Positions 52,670-61,466 of a DNA stretch of 64,000 nucleotides are shown piece by piece (the stretch's first letter is position 1; every line of letters starts with the position of its first letter). The stretch is from contig SVQN01000002.1 of assembly GCA_015065295.1 (NCBI GenBank), positions 46,478 to 110,477 of the forward strand, in the 5' to 3' direction. A program made the position numbers and the translations under genes. Source of the DNA: Oscillospiraceae bacterium (lineage in GTDB: Bacteria > Bacillota > Clostridia > Oscillospirales > CAG-272). The notes under the pieces are model-generated. The model saw only the letters and a program-made list of their open reading frames with translations. It had not been told where the DNA came from and did no database searches.

Positions 52670-54571
52670 ATGAATCATCGTTTCCGAAAAATTGCTTCCT
52701 TTATTATAATAGCGGCCGCGTTTGCCGTCCTGATCCCCTTCCTGTCGCCCGTTCAGGCAGCCTCGGAAAAGATCGTCATTGTTCTTGACGCCGGTCATGG
52801 CGGCATTGACGGCGGCACCGACCTCGGCATCCGTACGGAAAAAGAGTACAATCTGATCCTCACGCAGTATGTCGCCGAAGCTCTGCGGAACAACGGGAAT
52901 TTTGACGTTATCCTGACACGCTCGGACGACACCTATCTGAAATTCCTCCCCCGTGCGCTGTTTGCCCTTGAAAACAACGCCGATGTTCTCATCAGTCTCC
53001 ACTGCAACAGCAGCGAGATTCCCGATGCCAACGGTGCGCTCGCCATTATTTCAAAAATCGAACCGTTCAGCGCGCACACTCTCGCGGGGAACATCCTCGA
53101 TTCGATCAGCAATGCCGTCGGTCTGACCCGCCGGAACGTCGAAACCCGCGCGGATACAGGGGACTCACTCGGTGTGTATTACTGGAACTCTGATCTTCAG
53201 TGGGATATGCCGGCGGCCTCCCATCTCGGGCAGACGAGCGACTATTTCAGCATTAATACCTGGGCATCCAAGTTCGGTGTGCCGTCCATCATCGTGGAAC
53301 ACGGCTATCTGTCCAACGCCTACGACCGCGAACTCCTCGACAAGGACGAAAATCTCCGCGCCATTGCCAATGCCGAAGCGCAGGCAATCATTGACTATTA
53401 CACCGGACACACGCACCAGTTCCCCGCGTCCCCGACGGTGGATCATCCGTCCAACTGTACCCTCACCGGTACGCAGTCGTACCGCTGTACGATCTGCGGC
53501 ATGAGAACCGGCACGACTTCCCTCGATCCGGCATCCGGCACGCACTACTGGCGGGAAACCGCAAGCCAAGCCGCAACCTGTACGGACGACGGGTATATTG
53601 AATATATCTGCCAGATTTCGGACAACCTCAACAGCAAGGGGTATGCCTGCGAAGTACATACCCAGACCGTGACCGTTGCCGCGAAGGGACACAATTATCA
53701 GGTGATCGAAGACACGCCCGCCTCCCACGGACGCGACGGACGGTATCTGCAAAAATGCGCGAACTGCGGCGATACCATGGAGGAAGTACGTCCGGGGGAA
53801 CCGCATTCGTATGAAATCACCGCCGACACCGAGCCGACCTGCACGGACGACGGCGGCATCACCTACACCTGCTCCGTCTGCACGGATTCCTATACGGAAG
53901 AAAAGCCCGCCATCGGTCATGATTATCAGGAGACCGACCGGAAGGACATCTACGGCGACGAAAACGGTTATATTAAATACACCTGCGCGAACTGCGGCGG
54001 GGAAAAGGAAGAAATCCTCCACGCCTGCGAACACGTCTACGCCGACCGCACCGAGACTCCCGCTTCCTGCGAAACGGACGGCAGAATCTGCGAGACCTGC
54101 ACAATCTGCGGTTACGTCCATGAGGAAATTCTTCCCGCGCCGGGACATTCGCTGACCGTCATGATGGACGTTCTGCCGGACTGTGACAGCGAAGGGTACT
54201 ACCGCGCGGAATGCCGGGTGTGCGGGCACAAGATTCTCGAATCCCGTCCCGCACTCGGACATACCTATACGATAAAGGAAGAAACCGGCACGCACATTGT
54301 CAAAGCGTGCAGCCGCTGTGCGTCGGAAATCACCGAAGAAATCCCGCACCGGAGTCTGCTGACCCTGTTCAGCCATCCGGTCACCGCCGCGATCTTCGGG
54401 ATCATCCTGATTCAGCTCATCGCCATTCCGGTCATTGTGCTTCACCACCGGCATCACCAGAAAAAGCTGCATCAGGCACGTCTGCGCCGAACCTCCTATC
54501 TGTACGAGGATGAAGCCGACGAACTTGACGAACTTACTGACGTTCCCGCAAACGAAACCATCGAAAAATAA
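52670..54571 (+). CDS. N-acetylmuramoyl-L-alanine amidase with Cys-ribbon stalk and C-terminal anchor
   Basis: Cleaves the bond between muramic acid and the stem peptide. The 633 residues start at ATG 52670; the open frame before it covers the promoter. Signal sequence or anchor 1-30; Amidase_3 domain about 36-245 with LDAGHGGIDGGTD, SLHCNSSEI and IIVEHGYLSN (zinc and catalytic residues intact). Then about 330 residues of seven to eight modules each centred on a CxxC pair (YRCTICGMR, KCANCGDTM, YTCSVCTDS, YTCANCGGE and so on). A C-terminal membrane helix near 588-612 and an acidic tail follow. The stalk is unusual for this enzyme family. Confidence 0.9.
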   Translation: MNHRFRKIASFIIIAAAFAVLIPFLSPVQAASEKIVIVLDAGHGGIDGGTDLGIRTEKEYNLILTQYVAEALRNNGNFDVILTRSDDTYLKFLPRALFALENNADVLISLHCNSSEIPDANGALAIISKIEPFSAHTLAGNILDSISNAVGLTRRNVETRADTGDSLGVYYWNSDLQWDMPAASHLGQTSDYFSINTWASKFGVPSIIVEHGYLSNAYDRELLDKDENLRAIANAEAQAIIDYYTGHTHQFPASPTVDHPSNCTLTGTQSYRCTICGMRTGTTSLDPASGTHYWRETASQAATCTDDGYIEYICQISDNLNSKGYACEVHTQTVTVAAKGHNYQVIEDTPASHGRDGRYLQKCANCGDTMEEVRPGEPHSYEITADTEPTCTDDGGITYTCSVCTDSYTEEKPAIGHDYQETDRKDIYGDENGYIKYTCANCGGEKEEILHACEHVYADRTETPASCETDGRICETCTICGYVHEEILPAPGHSLTVMMDVLPDCDSEGYYRAECRVCGHKILESRPALGHTYTIKEETGTHIVKACSRCASEITEEIPHRSLLTLFSHPVTAAIFGIILIQLIAIPVIVLHHRHHQKKLHQARLRRTSYLYEDEADELDELTDVPANETIEK

Positions 54572-54583
54572 CGAGGTACTCCC

Positions 54584-55528
54584 ATGTCATTTACATCCCT
54601 GCTTTCCACCATCGCCACGCTGGCTCTTCTGCTTGCCGCCGGCATCCTTTCGGGGAAGCTGAAGATCATCGACGAGGTCTCCACCGCGAAGCTGTCCACA
54701 CTGATCGTAAAGCTCGGTCAGCCGTTCCTCATCATCAACGCTCTGATCGGTCTGGAGCCGACGCCGGAAAACATCAAAAGCGGTTTTCTGATTATGGGGC
54801 TTGCGCTGGTGATCCATGTGTTCATGGCGATTCTCGCGCACTTTTTTGCGAAGCCGATCAAGGGCTTTGACGAACGCAAGCTGACCGAATTCGGGATGCT
54901 GTTCACGAACTGCGGGTTCATCGGGTTCCCGATTCTGGAGTCCATTTTCGGGGAAACCGGTCTGTTCTACGGTGCGTTTTACGTTGTCGTTTTCCACCTG
55001 TTCACATGGACATGGGGGATTGCGATTCTGGCGCGCGGCCGTGAGGACATCAAGATCACGCCGAAGAAGGCGCTCGTCAACTTCGGGACAATTCCGTCCC
55101 TGATCGGGATTGTTCTGTTCCTGTCCGGTCTGGATCTGCCGGAATTCCTGACGGATTTCAGCGGATATGTTGCGAGTCTCTGCACGCCGATCTCGATGCT
55201 GATTACAGGTGCAAATCTGAGCCGGCGCGGCATGAAGTCGATGCTGACGAACCCGTCGGTCTATCTCACGAACGCGGTACGGTTGATTGTGATGCCGATC
55301 GCGGTCACGGTGACGTTATGGCTGGTCGGTGTACCGGACTACATGGTGGTCTTCGGCTGTGTTATGGCCGCGATGCCCACAGCGGCGGTGATTACGATGT
55401 TCGGGGAACTGCACAAGATTTCGCCCGGCTGTGCGGCGGAGCTGGTTGGATCGACGTCGCTGATGTCGGTAGCGACGCTGATGCCGGTGATTAAATTTGC
55501 GGAATTTCTGTGCCAGCACAGGATTTGA
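54584..55528 (+). CDS. AEC-family transporter (auxin efflux carrier fold)
   Basis: A 314-residue membrane protein with ten predicted segments in two inverted halves. Motifs include TLIVKLGQPFLIINALIG near 33, LFTNCGFIGFPILESIFG near 110 and FGCVMAAMPTAAVITMFGEL near 262. Bacterial AEC proteins move organic acids such as malate or malonate. It follows the amidase gene by 12 bases with a GAGG-type site, probably by read-through from the amidase promoter. Confidence 0.9.
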   Translation: MSFTSLLSTIATLALLLAAGILSGKLKIIDEVSTAKLSTLIVKLGQPFLIINALIGLEPTPENIKSGFLIMGLALVIHVFMAILAHFFAKPIKGFDERKLTEFGMLFTNCGFIGFPILESIFGETGLFYGAFYVVVFHLFTWTWGIAILARGREDIKITPKKALVNFGTIPSLIGIVLFLSGLDLPEFLTDFSGYVASLCTPISMLITGANLSRRGMKSMLTNPSVYLTNAVRLIVMPIAVTVTLWLVGVPDYMVVFGCVMAAMPTAAVITMFGELHKISPGCAAELVGSTSLMSVATLMPVIKFAEFLCQHRI

Positions 55529-55555
55529 GTTTAACCTTCCCAAAGGTTAATTATA

Positions 55556-55790
55556 AGGAAGAAAAAAGTACCGTTCCGGTACTTTTTTCAATTTTATGTC
55601 CCTGCGCGGGACGGCGCACAAAGGGGCTCAAACGCCGCCCCTTTGTGAATTCCCGGCTTGGCGTTCGGGGGACTCGCCCTTGAGGCCTCGGACAGACAGC
55701 GGTTTGCCCACATTCAGATTTTTAGGAAGAGACAAGGTTTGGGTGCAGAGCTGTCCGGAACGTTCGTTCAGTAGAAACAGCCGTGGGGAA
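55556..55790 (+). repeat. Family B structured repeat, copy 4 (B4, left half only)
   Basis: Left hairpins GTACCGTTCCGGTAC, GTCCCTGCGCGGGAC, CACAAAGGGG...CCCCTTTGTG and the start of the centre (TAGGAAGAGACAAGG, GTAGAAACAGCCGTGGGGAA). The element then stops, so the right half is missing. The first hairpin probably terminates the AEC gene. From about 55791 to 55980 the sequence is AT-rich and carries no gene that I can see. Confidence 0.8.
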
Positions 55791-55980
55791 TACCAAAGTT
55801 ATTGTTTGTATCTTTATTTCTTCCTTTGATTTTTCCTTCTTTTTTTAAATGAACATTCTGTTTCTTAATCAGCGTTACATATTTCGGTAATTTATTGTTT
55901 CTTTACATTTTCCGGTGGAATCTTTTTTTGATTCGGAGGTATACTTAATTGTTACTGTTATTATTTTTGAAAGGCAGACT

Positions 55981-58974
55981 ATGCTCCGCTTAACCAACAT
56001 TACAAAAACCTATCCTTCCGGCGACGTGACCGCGCTTCAGGGCGTATCCATTGCCTTCCGTCCGAACGAATTCGTTTCCATTCTCGGGCCGTCCGGATGC
56101 GGCAAGACGACTTTGCTTAACATCATCGGCGGTCTGGATCGCTATTCGTCCGGGGAATTATCCGTTCGCGGTGTTCCGACGACCGATTTCCGCGATCACG
56201 ACTGGGACACCTACCGCAATCACTCCATCGGCTTTGTGTTCCAGAGCTACAATCTGATCCCGCATCAGACCGTACTTGCCAATGTGGAGTTGGCTTTGAC
56301 ATTATCCGGCGTTTCCCGCGCCGAACGCAGACGGCGGGCGATTGACGCTCTGGAAGCCGTTGGATTGGGGGATCAGCTCCGGAAAAAGCCGAGCCAGATG
56401 TCCGGCGGGCAGATGCAGCGTGTGGCGATTGCGCGCGCTTTGGTGAACGATCCCGACATTCTTCTTGCGGACGAGCCGACCGGTGCGCTGGACTCCGAAA
56501 CGAGCGTACAGATCATGGAAATTCTGCGGAAAATCGCGGAAAAGAAGCTGATTATCATGGTCACGCACAATCCCGACCTTGCCGATCAGTATTCCACGCG
56601 CATTATCCGGCTGCTTGACGGTAAAGTTATTGCCGACTCCGCTCCGTATTCTCCCGAAGAAGAAGCGGCGGAAGTTCATGCTCCTTCGGAAGCCGACGCG
56701 GGCAAGGCAGGGAAGACCTCGATGTCCTTCGGGACGGCGGTTTCGCTGTCGATGAACAACCTGATGACCAAAAAAGGCCGCACGTTCCTGACGGCATTTG
56801 CCGGTTCGATCGGGATTATCGGGATTGCGCTGATTCTGTCGCTGTCGAACGGGATCAATCTGTACATTGAAAAGGTACAGGAGGACACGCTGTCCACTTA
56901 TCCGATCTCCATTCAGCAGGCGACGGTGGATATGTCCTCGCTGATGACCTCGCTGATGGAATCGCGGGAAGACAAGCTCGAATCCCACGAAGACGGACGG
57001 ATTTACTCGAACGTCATGATGTACGATCTCATGGACACGATGATGTCGGCGGATGTACGCGAAAACAATCTGACTTCCTTTATCGAATACATTGAAAGTG
57101 AAGAATCCGGCATGGCGGACTATGCGTCCACGATCATGTACGGCTACAACGTTCCTCTGCACATTTATTCGACCGACACCACGGACGGAGTCGTGCAGCT
57201 CAATCCGTCGCGGATGTTTGAAAGCATGATGGGCGGCGGTGCTTCCTCGGGGGCCGGTGCATCCGCAGATTCCGGAATGTCCGGCGCAGGAATGTCCGGG
57301 ATGGGTTCCATGAACAGTCTGATGTCCACCTCGGCGGGACTGAGTATCTGGCAGGAAATGATCGACAACGAAGAACTGATGGCCGAGCAGTACGATGTTC
57401 TCGCCGGACACTGGCCGACCTCGTATGACGAAGTGGTTCTCGTGGTTGACCAGAACAACGAAATCAACGACGTATTCCTGTACGCGCTCGGCTTCAAGGA
57501 CAACGAAGAACTGAAGGACATGATGTCCGCCGTTATGTCGGGGGAAAACTTCAATGCGGAAAGCACGAGCTGGGCATACGACGAAATCCTCGGCCGGGAA
57601 TTTGCGCTGGTTCTTCCGTCCGACTGCTTCAAGAAGCACGAAGACGGTACGTTTGAATTCATGGGCGAAAACGAATCGTTCATGAAGGTAAAGATCGAAG
57701 AAGCCCTGAAGCTGAAGATCGCGGGCATTGTCCGTCCGAATCCGGAAGCAGTCGCGGCATCCCTGAACGGTGCCATCGGCTACACCTCCGATCTGACAGA
57801 CTACATTCTCGACAAAACGGCGGCGGCCGATGTTGTGAAGGCACAGCTTGCGGACGAAACGCTGGACATTCTGACCGGTCTGAAATTCGACGACGGTACG
57901 ACGGAGATTCCGACGGGTGCGGCCATGGCACCGTACATCCGGGAAGAAATCGCGTCAATGAGCAATGCCGACCGTGCGGCCATTTACGCGAAGAAGGCAT
58001 CGTCGATGTCGGATGAAGACGCGGCGGCACAGGCGGGACAGCAGCTTGCGGCAATGCCGGCAGAGATGGTCACGGAAATGGTACGCACGGTAATGATCGA
58101 ACAGAGCGGCATGGAAGCGGCAGCGGTTGACGGCTACATGGCGTCCATGTCGGCAGATGATCTGTCGGCGACGGCTCTGTCGATCGTGACGGCGCAGGTA
58201 AAGGCGGCGTACGCGGCAGAAATCGAAGCGCAGCTCGGTACGCTGTCCACGGACGAACTGGCGGGACAGCTTGACGCGATGCTGGAATCCCTGCCGGACG
58301 AAGCGGTTGCGGAGACCTTCGCGGAGTATATGCCGGCGTGGTTCTCGGATTCGACATACGAAAAGAACCTGTCCCTGCTCGGCTACAGCGACAAGCTGTC
58401 GCCGACGTCGGTAAACATCTACGCGCGCACGTTCGAGGACAAGGACATGATTTCGGAAATCATCGCGGAATACAACCGTCAGTGCACCGCGGACGGCCGT
58501 GAAGAAGACATCATCAACTACACGGACTACGTCGCGCTGATGATGTCCTCGATTTCGACGATCATCAACGTGATCTCCTACGTTCTGATCGCGTTCGTCT
58601 CGATCTCGCTGGTGGTATCCTCGATCATGATCGGCATCATCACCTACATTTCCGTTCTCGAACGCACGAAGGAAATCGGCATTCTCCGCGCGATCGGTGC
58701 CTCGAAGAAGGACATCTCGCGCGTCTTCAACGCGGAAACCCTCCTCGTCGGTCTGACCTCCGGCACCATCGGCATCGTCGTGACGCTCCTCCTCTGCATC
58801 CCGGCGAACCTCATCATCAAGCACCTGACCGACATCTCCAACCTCGCTCAGCTCCCGTGGGTCGGCGGTGTCGCCCTGATCCTCATCAGCATGACCCTGA
58901 CCCTGATCGCCGGTCTGATCCCGGCCGGGTTCGCTGCCAAGAAGGATCCGGTTGAGGCTTTGCGGAGCGAATAA
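55981..58974 (+). CDS. Fused ABC transporter, MacB-like ATPase plus FtsX-type permease
   Basis: A 997-residue single-chain ABC protein. Residues 1-225 are the ATPase: Walker A GPSGCGKTTLLN near 38, signature MSGGQMQRVAIARALVNDPD near 141, Walker B ILLADEPTGALD. After a linker, a first membrane helix lies near 270-290, then a very large outer domain (about 290-850), rich in Met, Ala, Ser and Asp, and three C-terminal helices with the FtsX pattern (ERTKEIGILRAIGASKKDIS near 895). Such proteins export peptides or drive wall enzymes mechanically. An upstream ATG at 55915 is rejected in favour of MLRLTNITKTYPSG. Confidence 0.93.
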   Translation: MLRLTNITKTYPSGDVTALQGVSIAFRPNEFVSILGPSGCGKTTLLNIIGGLDRYSSGELSVRGVPTTDFRDHDWDTYRNHSIGFVFQSYNLIPHQTVLANVELALTLSGVSRAERRRRAIDALEAVGLGDQLRKKPSQMSGGQMQRVAIARALVNDPDILLADEPTGALDSETSVQIMEILRKIAEKKLIIMVTHNPDLADQYSTRIIRLLDGKVIADSAPYSPEEEAAEVHAPSEADAGKAGKTSMSFGTAVSLSMNNLMTKKGRTFLTAFAGSIGIIGIALILSLSNGINLYIEKVQEDTLSTYPISIQQATVDMSSLMTSLMESREDKLESHEDGRIYSNVMMYDLMDTMMSADVRENNLTSFIEYIESEESGMADYASTIMYGYNVPLHIYSTDTTDGVVQLNPSRMFESMMGGGASSGAGASADSGMSGAGMSGMGSMNSLMSTSAGLSIWQEMIDNEELMAEQYDVLAGHWPTSYDEVVLVVDQNNEINDVFLYALGFKDNEELKDMMSAVMSGENFNAESTSWAYDEILGREFALVLPSDCFKKHEDGTFEFMGENESFMKVKIEEALKLKIAGIVRPNPEAVAASLNGAIGYTSDLTDYILDKTAAADVVKAQLADETLDILTGLKFDDGTTEIPTGAAMAPYIREEIASMSNADRAAIYAKKASSMSDEDAAAQAGQQLAAMPAEMVTEMVRTVMIEQSGMEAAAVDGYMASMSADDLSATALSIVTAQVKAAYAAEIEAQLGTLSTDELAGQLDAMLESLPDEAVAETFAEYMPAWFSDSTYEKNLSLLGYSDKLSPTSVNIYARTFEDKDMISEIIAEYNRQCTADGREEDIINYTDYVALMMSSISTIINVISYVLIAFVSISLVVSSIMIGIITYISVLERTKEIGILRAIGASKKDISRVFNAETLLVGLTSGTIGIVVTLLLCIPANLIIKHLTDISNLAQLPWVGGVALILISMTLTLIAGLIPAGFAAKKDPVEALRSE

Positions 58975-58989
58975 AATAACGTTTGGGGG

Positions 58990-59096
58990 GACGCTTCTTG
59001 GGGGAACCTTTTTGAGGAAAAGGTTCCCCCAAACCCCTTCTAAAACCTTTTTGGACTGCTACAGTGATTTGGTACTGTACAGATTTTTTCTTTTTA
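58990..59096. repeat. Family A palindrome, copy 9 (A9)
   Basis: TTGGGGGAACCTTTTTGAGG / AAAAGGTTCCCCC, AACCCCTTCTAAAACCTTTTTGG, then the outer tail ACTGTACAGATTTTTTC near 59076. Directly behind the ABC gene, so a likely terminator for it. Confidence 0.75.
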
Positions 59097-59173
59097 TAGG
59101 GAGATTTTCTTGGGTGCCTGCGTAGCCATTTCGTTGATCCCATCCGCTGACATGACGTTGGTTTGAAATTCTT

Positions 59174-59500
59174 CGAAAATCGTTCTGGGGAAGTCAGGCT
59201 CCGCCAAGACCCTGACTTCCCACGCCGGAAAAGATACATCAATATAGTGTGCCACTTTTGAATTCAGCTACATTTGGTCATCCCCCGCACTCCTTGGCTG
59301 ACGCCGTTCGTGCTTTTCAAAAAAGACTGTATGTCAGCCAACCGAACGCTCGTAAAGCGCGGACGGCGGGCGAGCCAAGACGCGCGGAAAACCCAAAAAA
59401 TGTAGCTGAATTCAAAAGTGGCGTACTAAATCATAGCTTCGCAACATGGCGTGGGAAGTCAGGGTCTTGGCGGAGCCTGACTTCCCCAGAACGATTTTCG
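59174..59500. repeat. Nested palindromic element (element C)
   Basis: Two arms of 52 bases are exact reverse complements (59174-59225 and 59449-59500). Between them a second, inner inverted repeat TAGTGTGCCACTTTTGAATT...ACATTT (59245-59275) faces its mirror at 59398-59428, with two mismatches in 31 bases. The inner 122 bases hold GGCTGAC...GTCAGCC. No credible coding frame. The gap 58975-59762 holds this element plus family A copies 9 and 10, and otherwise nothing recognisable. Confidence 0.85.
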
Positions 59501-59617
59501 TAGAGATTAAAACCAACTCCACATCAACGGGCCGAACACTCTTAAGACGTACTCCACGGTATATTTCAAAAATCCCCCTCCCCATCATATCAGTTACACA
59601 AACCGGCTACCACCGCC

Positions 59618-59675
59618 TAAAAAGGTTTTGGAAGGGGTTTGGGGAAACCTTTTCCTCAAAAAGGTTTCCCCAAGA
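59618..59675. repeat. Family A palindrome, copy 10 (A10)
   Basis: AAAAGGTTTTGGAAGGGGTT, then GGGGAAACCTTTTCCTCAAA with mirror arm AAGGTTTCCCC. Confidence 0.75.
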
Positions 59676-59762
59676 AAAAGAAACCCGCACCCTCTTGATT
59701 TTTTCCCCAAAACAGCTTATAATAAAACCAACAAAATTCCATGAACGAAAGGAACAACCACC

Positions 59763-60347
59763 ATGGCAAAAATTATTCTGTTTGACGGCAGCAGGGAATC
59801 GCTGAATAACTGGACGAATCGCGACGGCTCCCCGATCAACTGGATTCTCGAGGGAGACATCATGACCGTGCATCACGGCGATATCATCTCCAAGGAAACC
59901 TACGGCGACGCGCATATCCACGTTGAGTGGAGAGAACCCGATATGCCCAACGAAAGCGGACAGGGCAAGGGCAACAGCGGCGTGTACATCCAGGGCGCGT
60001 ATGAGCTTCAGGTGCTCGACAGCTACGGCATCGAAAGCCCCGACTACAGCGACTGCGGCGCGATTTATTCCATGTACGCTCCCCGTGTGAATGCGTGCAG
60101 ACCCGCGCTCCAGTGGCAGACCTACGACATCTGGCTCCGCGCACCCCGCTTCAATGACGACGGTACCGTGAAGGAAGCTGCCCGCGTCACTATCTTCCAG
60201 AACGATATCTGCATCCAGAACAACATCGAACTCTACCGCACCACGCCCGGTGGCATCACCGGCGAACAGGTTGCGGAAGGCCCCCTCCTCCTTCAGGACC
60301 ACGGCAACCCCGTATCCTACCGCAATATCTGGATCGAAAAGATGTGA
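59763..60347 (+). CDS. DUF1080 (3-keto-disaccharide hydrolase fold) protein
   Basis: A 194-residue jelly-roll protein of the DUF1080 family. It starts MAKIILFDGSRESLNNWTNR, with INWILEGDIMTVHHGDI near 25, then the hallmark NSGVYIQGAYELQVLDSYG near 78-96 and DCGAIYSMYAP near 103. It ends VSYRNIWIEKM. Relatives bind or hydrolyse 3-keto-glycosides. No signal peptide, so cytoplasmic. Single gene between repeats, ribosome-binding site GAAAGGAACAACC before ATG 59763. A promoter of the form TTGATT, 17 bases, TATAAT lies near 59696-59724. Confidence 0.88.
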   Translation: MAKIILFDGSRESLNNWTNRDGSPINWILEGDIMTVHHGDIISKETYGDAHIHVEWREPDMPNESGQGKGNSGVYIQGAYELQVLDSYGIESPDYSDCGAIYSMYAPRVNACRPALQWQTYDIWLRAPRFNDDGTVKEAARVTIFQNDICIQNNIELYRTTPGGITGEQVAEGPLLLQDHGNPVSYRNIWIEKM

Positions 60348-60349
60348 AC

Positions 60350-60414
60350 TTCTTTGGGGAAACCTTTTTAAGGAAAAGGTTTCCCCAAAACCCCTTTCCA
60401 AAACCTTTTCAGGC
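60350..60414. repeat. Family A palindrome, copy 11 (A11)
   Basis: TTTGGGGAAACCTTTTTAAG / AAAAGGTTTCCCCAAA, then ACCCCTTTCCAAAACCTTTTC. Likely terminator of the DUF1080 gene. Confidence 0.75.
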
Positions 60415-60470
60415 AAAAAACAACCTTTGAAAAAAACTTCAAAAAAGTTGAAAAAACTTTAAAAAAGGTA

Positions 60471-60499
60471 TTGACAAATGGGAAGCGGTGTGGTATAAT
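60471..60499 (+). promoter_or_regulatory. Promoter of the tRNA cluster
   Basis: TTGACA (60471-60476), 17 bases, TATAAT (60494-60499), preceded by A-tracts (60430-60465) like an UP element. Confidence 0.85.
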
Positions 60500-60539
60500 A
60501 TCATCCGTCGGCAGGAGATAACCTGAAGACAACGAACAA

Positions 60540-60612
60540 GGAAGCATAGCTCAGTTGGGAGAGCATCTGCCTTACAAGCAGAGGGTCATAGGTTCGAGCC
60601 CTATTGTTTCCA
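60540..60612 (+). tRNA. tRNA-Val (anticodon TAC)
   Basis: Acceptor GGAAGCA pairs with TGTTTCC; anticodon arm TCTGC-CTTACAA-GCAGA; T-loop TTCGAGC. CCA is not encoded. 73 bases. Confidence 0.95.
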
Positions 60613-60638
60613 TCAACTTGCACATTGCAGGTTGAAAT

Positions 60639-60712
60639 GGCCTGGTAGTTCAGTTGGTTAGAACGCTAGCCTGTCACGCTAGAGGTCACGGGTTCGAGTC
60701 CCGTCCAGGTCG
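60639..60712 (+). tRNA. tRNA-Asp (anticodon GTC)
   Basis: Acceptor GGCCTGG pairs with CCAGGTC; anticodon arm GCTAGC-CTGTCAC-GCTAG; T-loop TTCGAGT. 74 bases with discriminator G. Confidence 0.96.
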
Positions 60713-60761
60713 GCTTAACGTCAGTGTTAAGCAAAGGCAGTCTCCACAAGGGATTGTGTCT

Positions 60762-60834
60762 GCCTCTGTAGCTCAGTTGGTAGAGCAGGGGATTGAAAAT
60801 TCCCGTGTCGTTGGTTCAATTCCGACCGGAGGCA
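60762..60834 (+). tRNA. tRNA-Phe (anticodon GAA)
   Basis: Acceptor GCCTCTG pairs with CGGAGGC; anticodon loop in GGGAT-TGAAAAT-TCCC; T-loop TTCAATT. 73 bases. Confidence 0.95.
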
Positions 60835-60932
60835 TCCGAAGGTGGATCGCAGTTGCGACGTAAGCAATAGCGAAGCCGGAGGAACCCCAGTGAGAACTGG
60901 GAAGCGAAGTGAGATTGGCGCACTTCGGAAAT

Positions 60933-61005
60933 GCGGATTTAGCTCATTTGGTAGAGCGCAACCTTGCCAAGGTTGAGGTGGCGGGTTCGAGCCCCGTAAT
61001 CCGCT
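60933..61005 (+). tRNA. tRNA-Gly (anticodon GCC)
   Basis: Acceptor GCGGATT pairs with AATCCGC; anticodon arm CAACC-TTGCCAA-GGTTG; T-loop TTCGAGC. The 98 bases before it contain small hairpins (CCCAGTGAGAACTGGG) but no gene. Confidence 0.96.
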
Positions 61006-61016
61006 TGTTATTGTTC

Positions 61017-61047
61017 AGCGATGTACGAAAGTACATCGCTTTTTTTG
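61017..61047 (+). terminator. Terminator of the tRNA cluster
   Basis: AGCGATGTAC-GAAA-GTACATCGCT followed by TTTTTTT. Confidence 0.95.
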
Positions 61048-61126
61048 TCCTTTCCCAGTTACAGCTTTTTTTCTAATAAAAAAGACCCGCGTCCGCAAGT
61101 CATCGAAAAAGTATGTATAAAATCAG

Positions 61127-61175
61127 AGTGACCCTTGACCGTATCTTTCTTCACAAACACGATCAAGGGTCACTT
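61127..61175. repeat. Isolated inverted repeat
   Basis: AGTGACCCTTGA (61127-61138) is mirrored by TCAAGGGTCACT (61163-61174) around a 24-base loop. It sits in an AT-rich 640-base gap (61006-61641) without genes. Confidence 0.6.
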
Positions 61176-61466
61176 ATTTATCTTGGTATCTAACATCTTT
61201 TGTAATCCTCTCTTTCTGTTGACTGTCTGTTGAATTTATTATTCAAGAGACGCTTTTCGTTTCACCGGACTTCTTATATTTTTATGAATTCCGTGAATTC
61301 TATTATTGAGAAGTCCTGTACGTTATTCGTACATTGGTTTGTCCTCTCTTTCTTTTGTGTCTATATTATAGCACACGAATTCCCGAATTGCAATTGGTAT
61401 TTTGTTGAAACTTTATAGAAATATTCTGTTTATTTCGCAGATTTTGTGGATTTGTTCGGATGTCTC

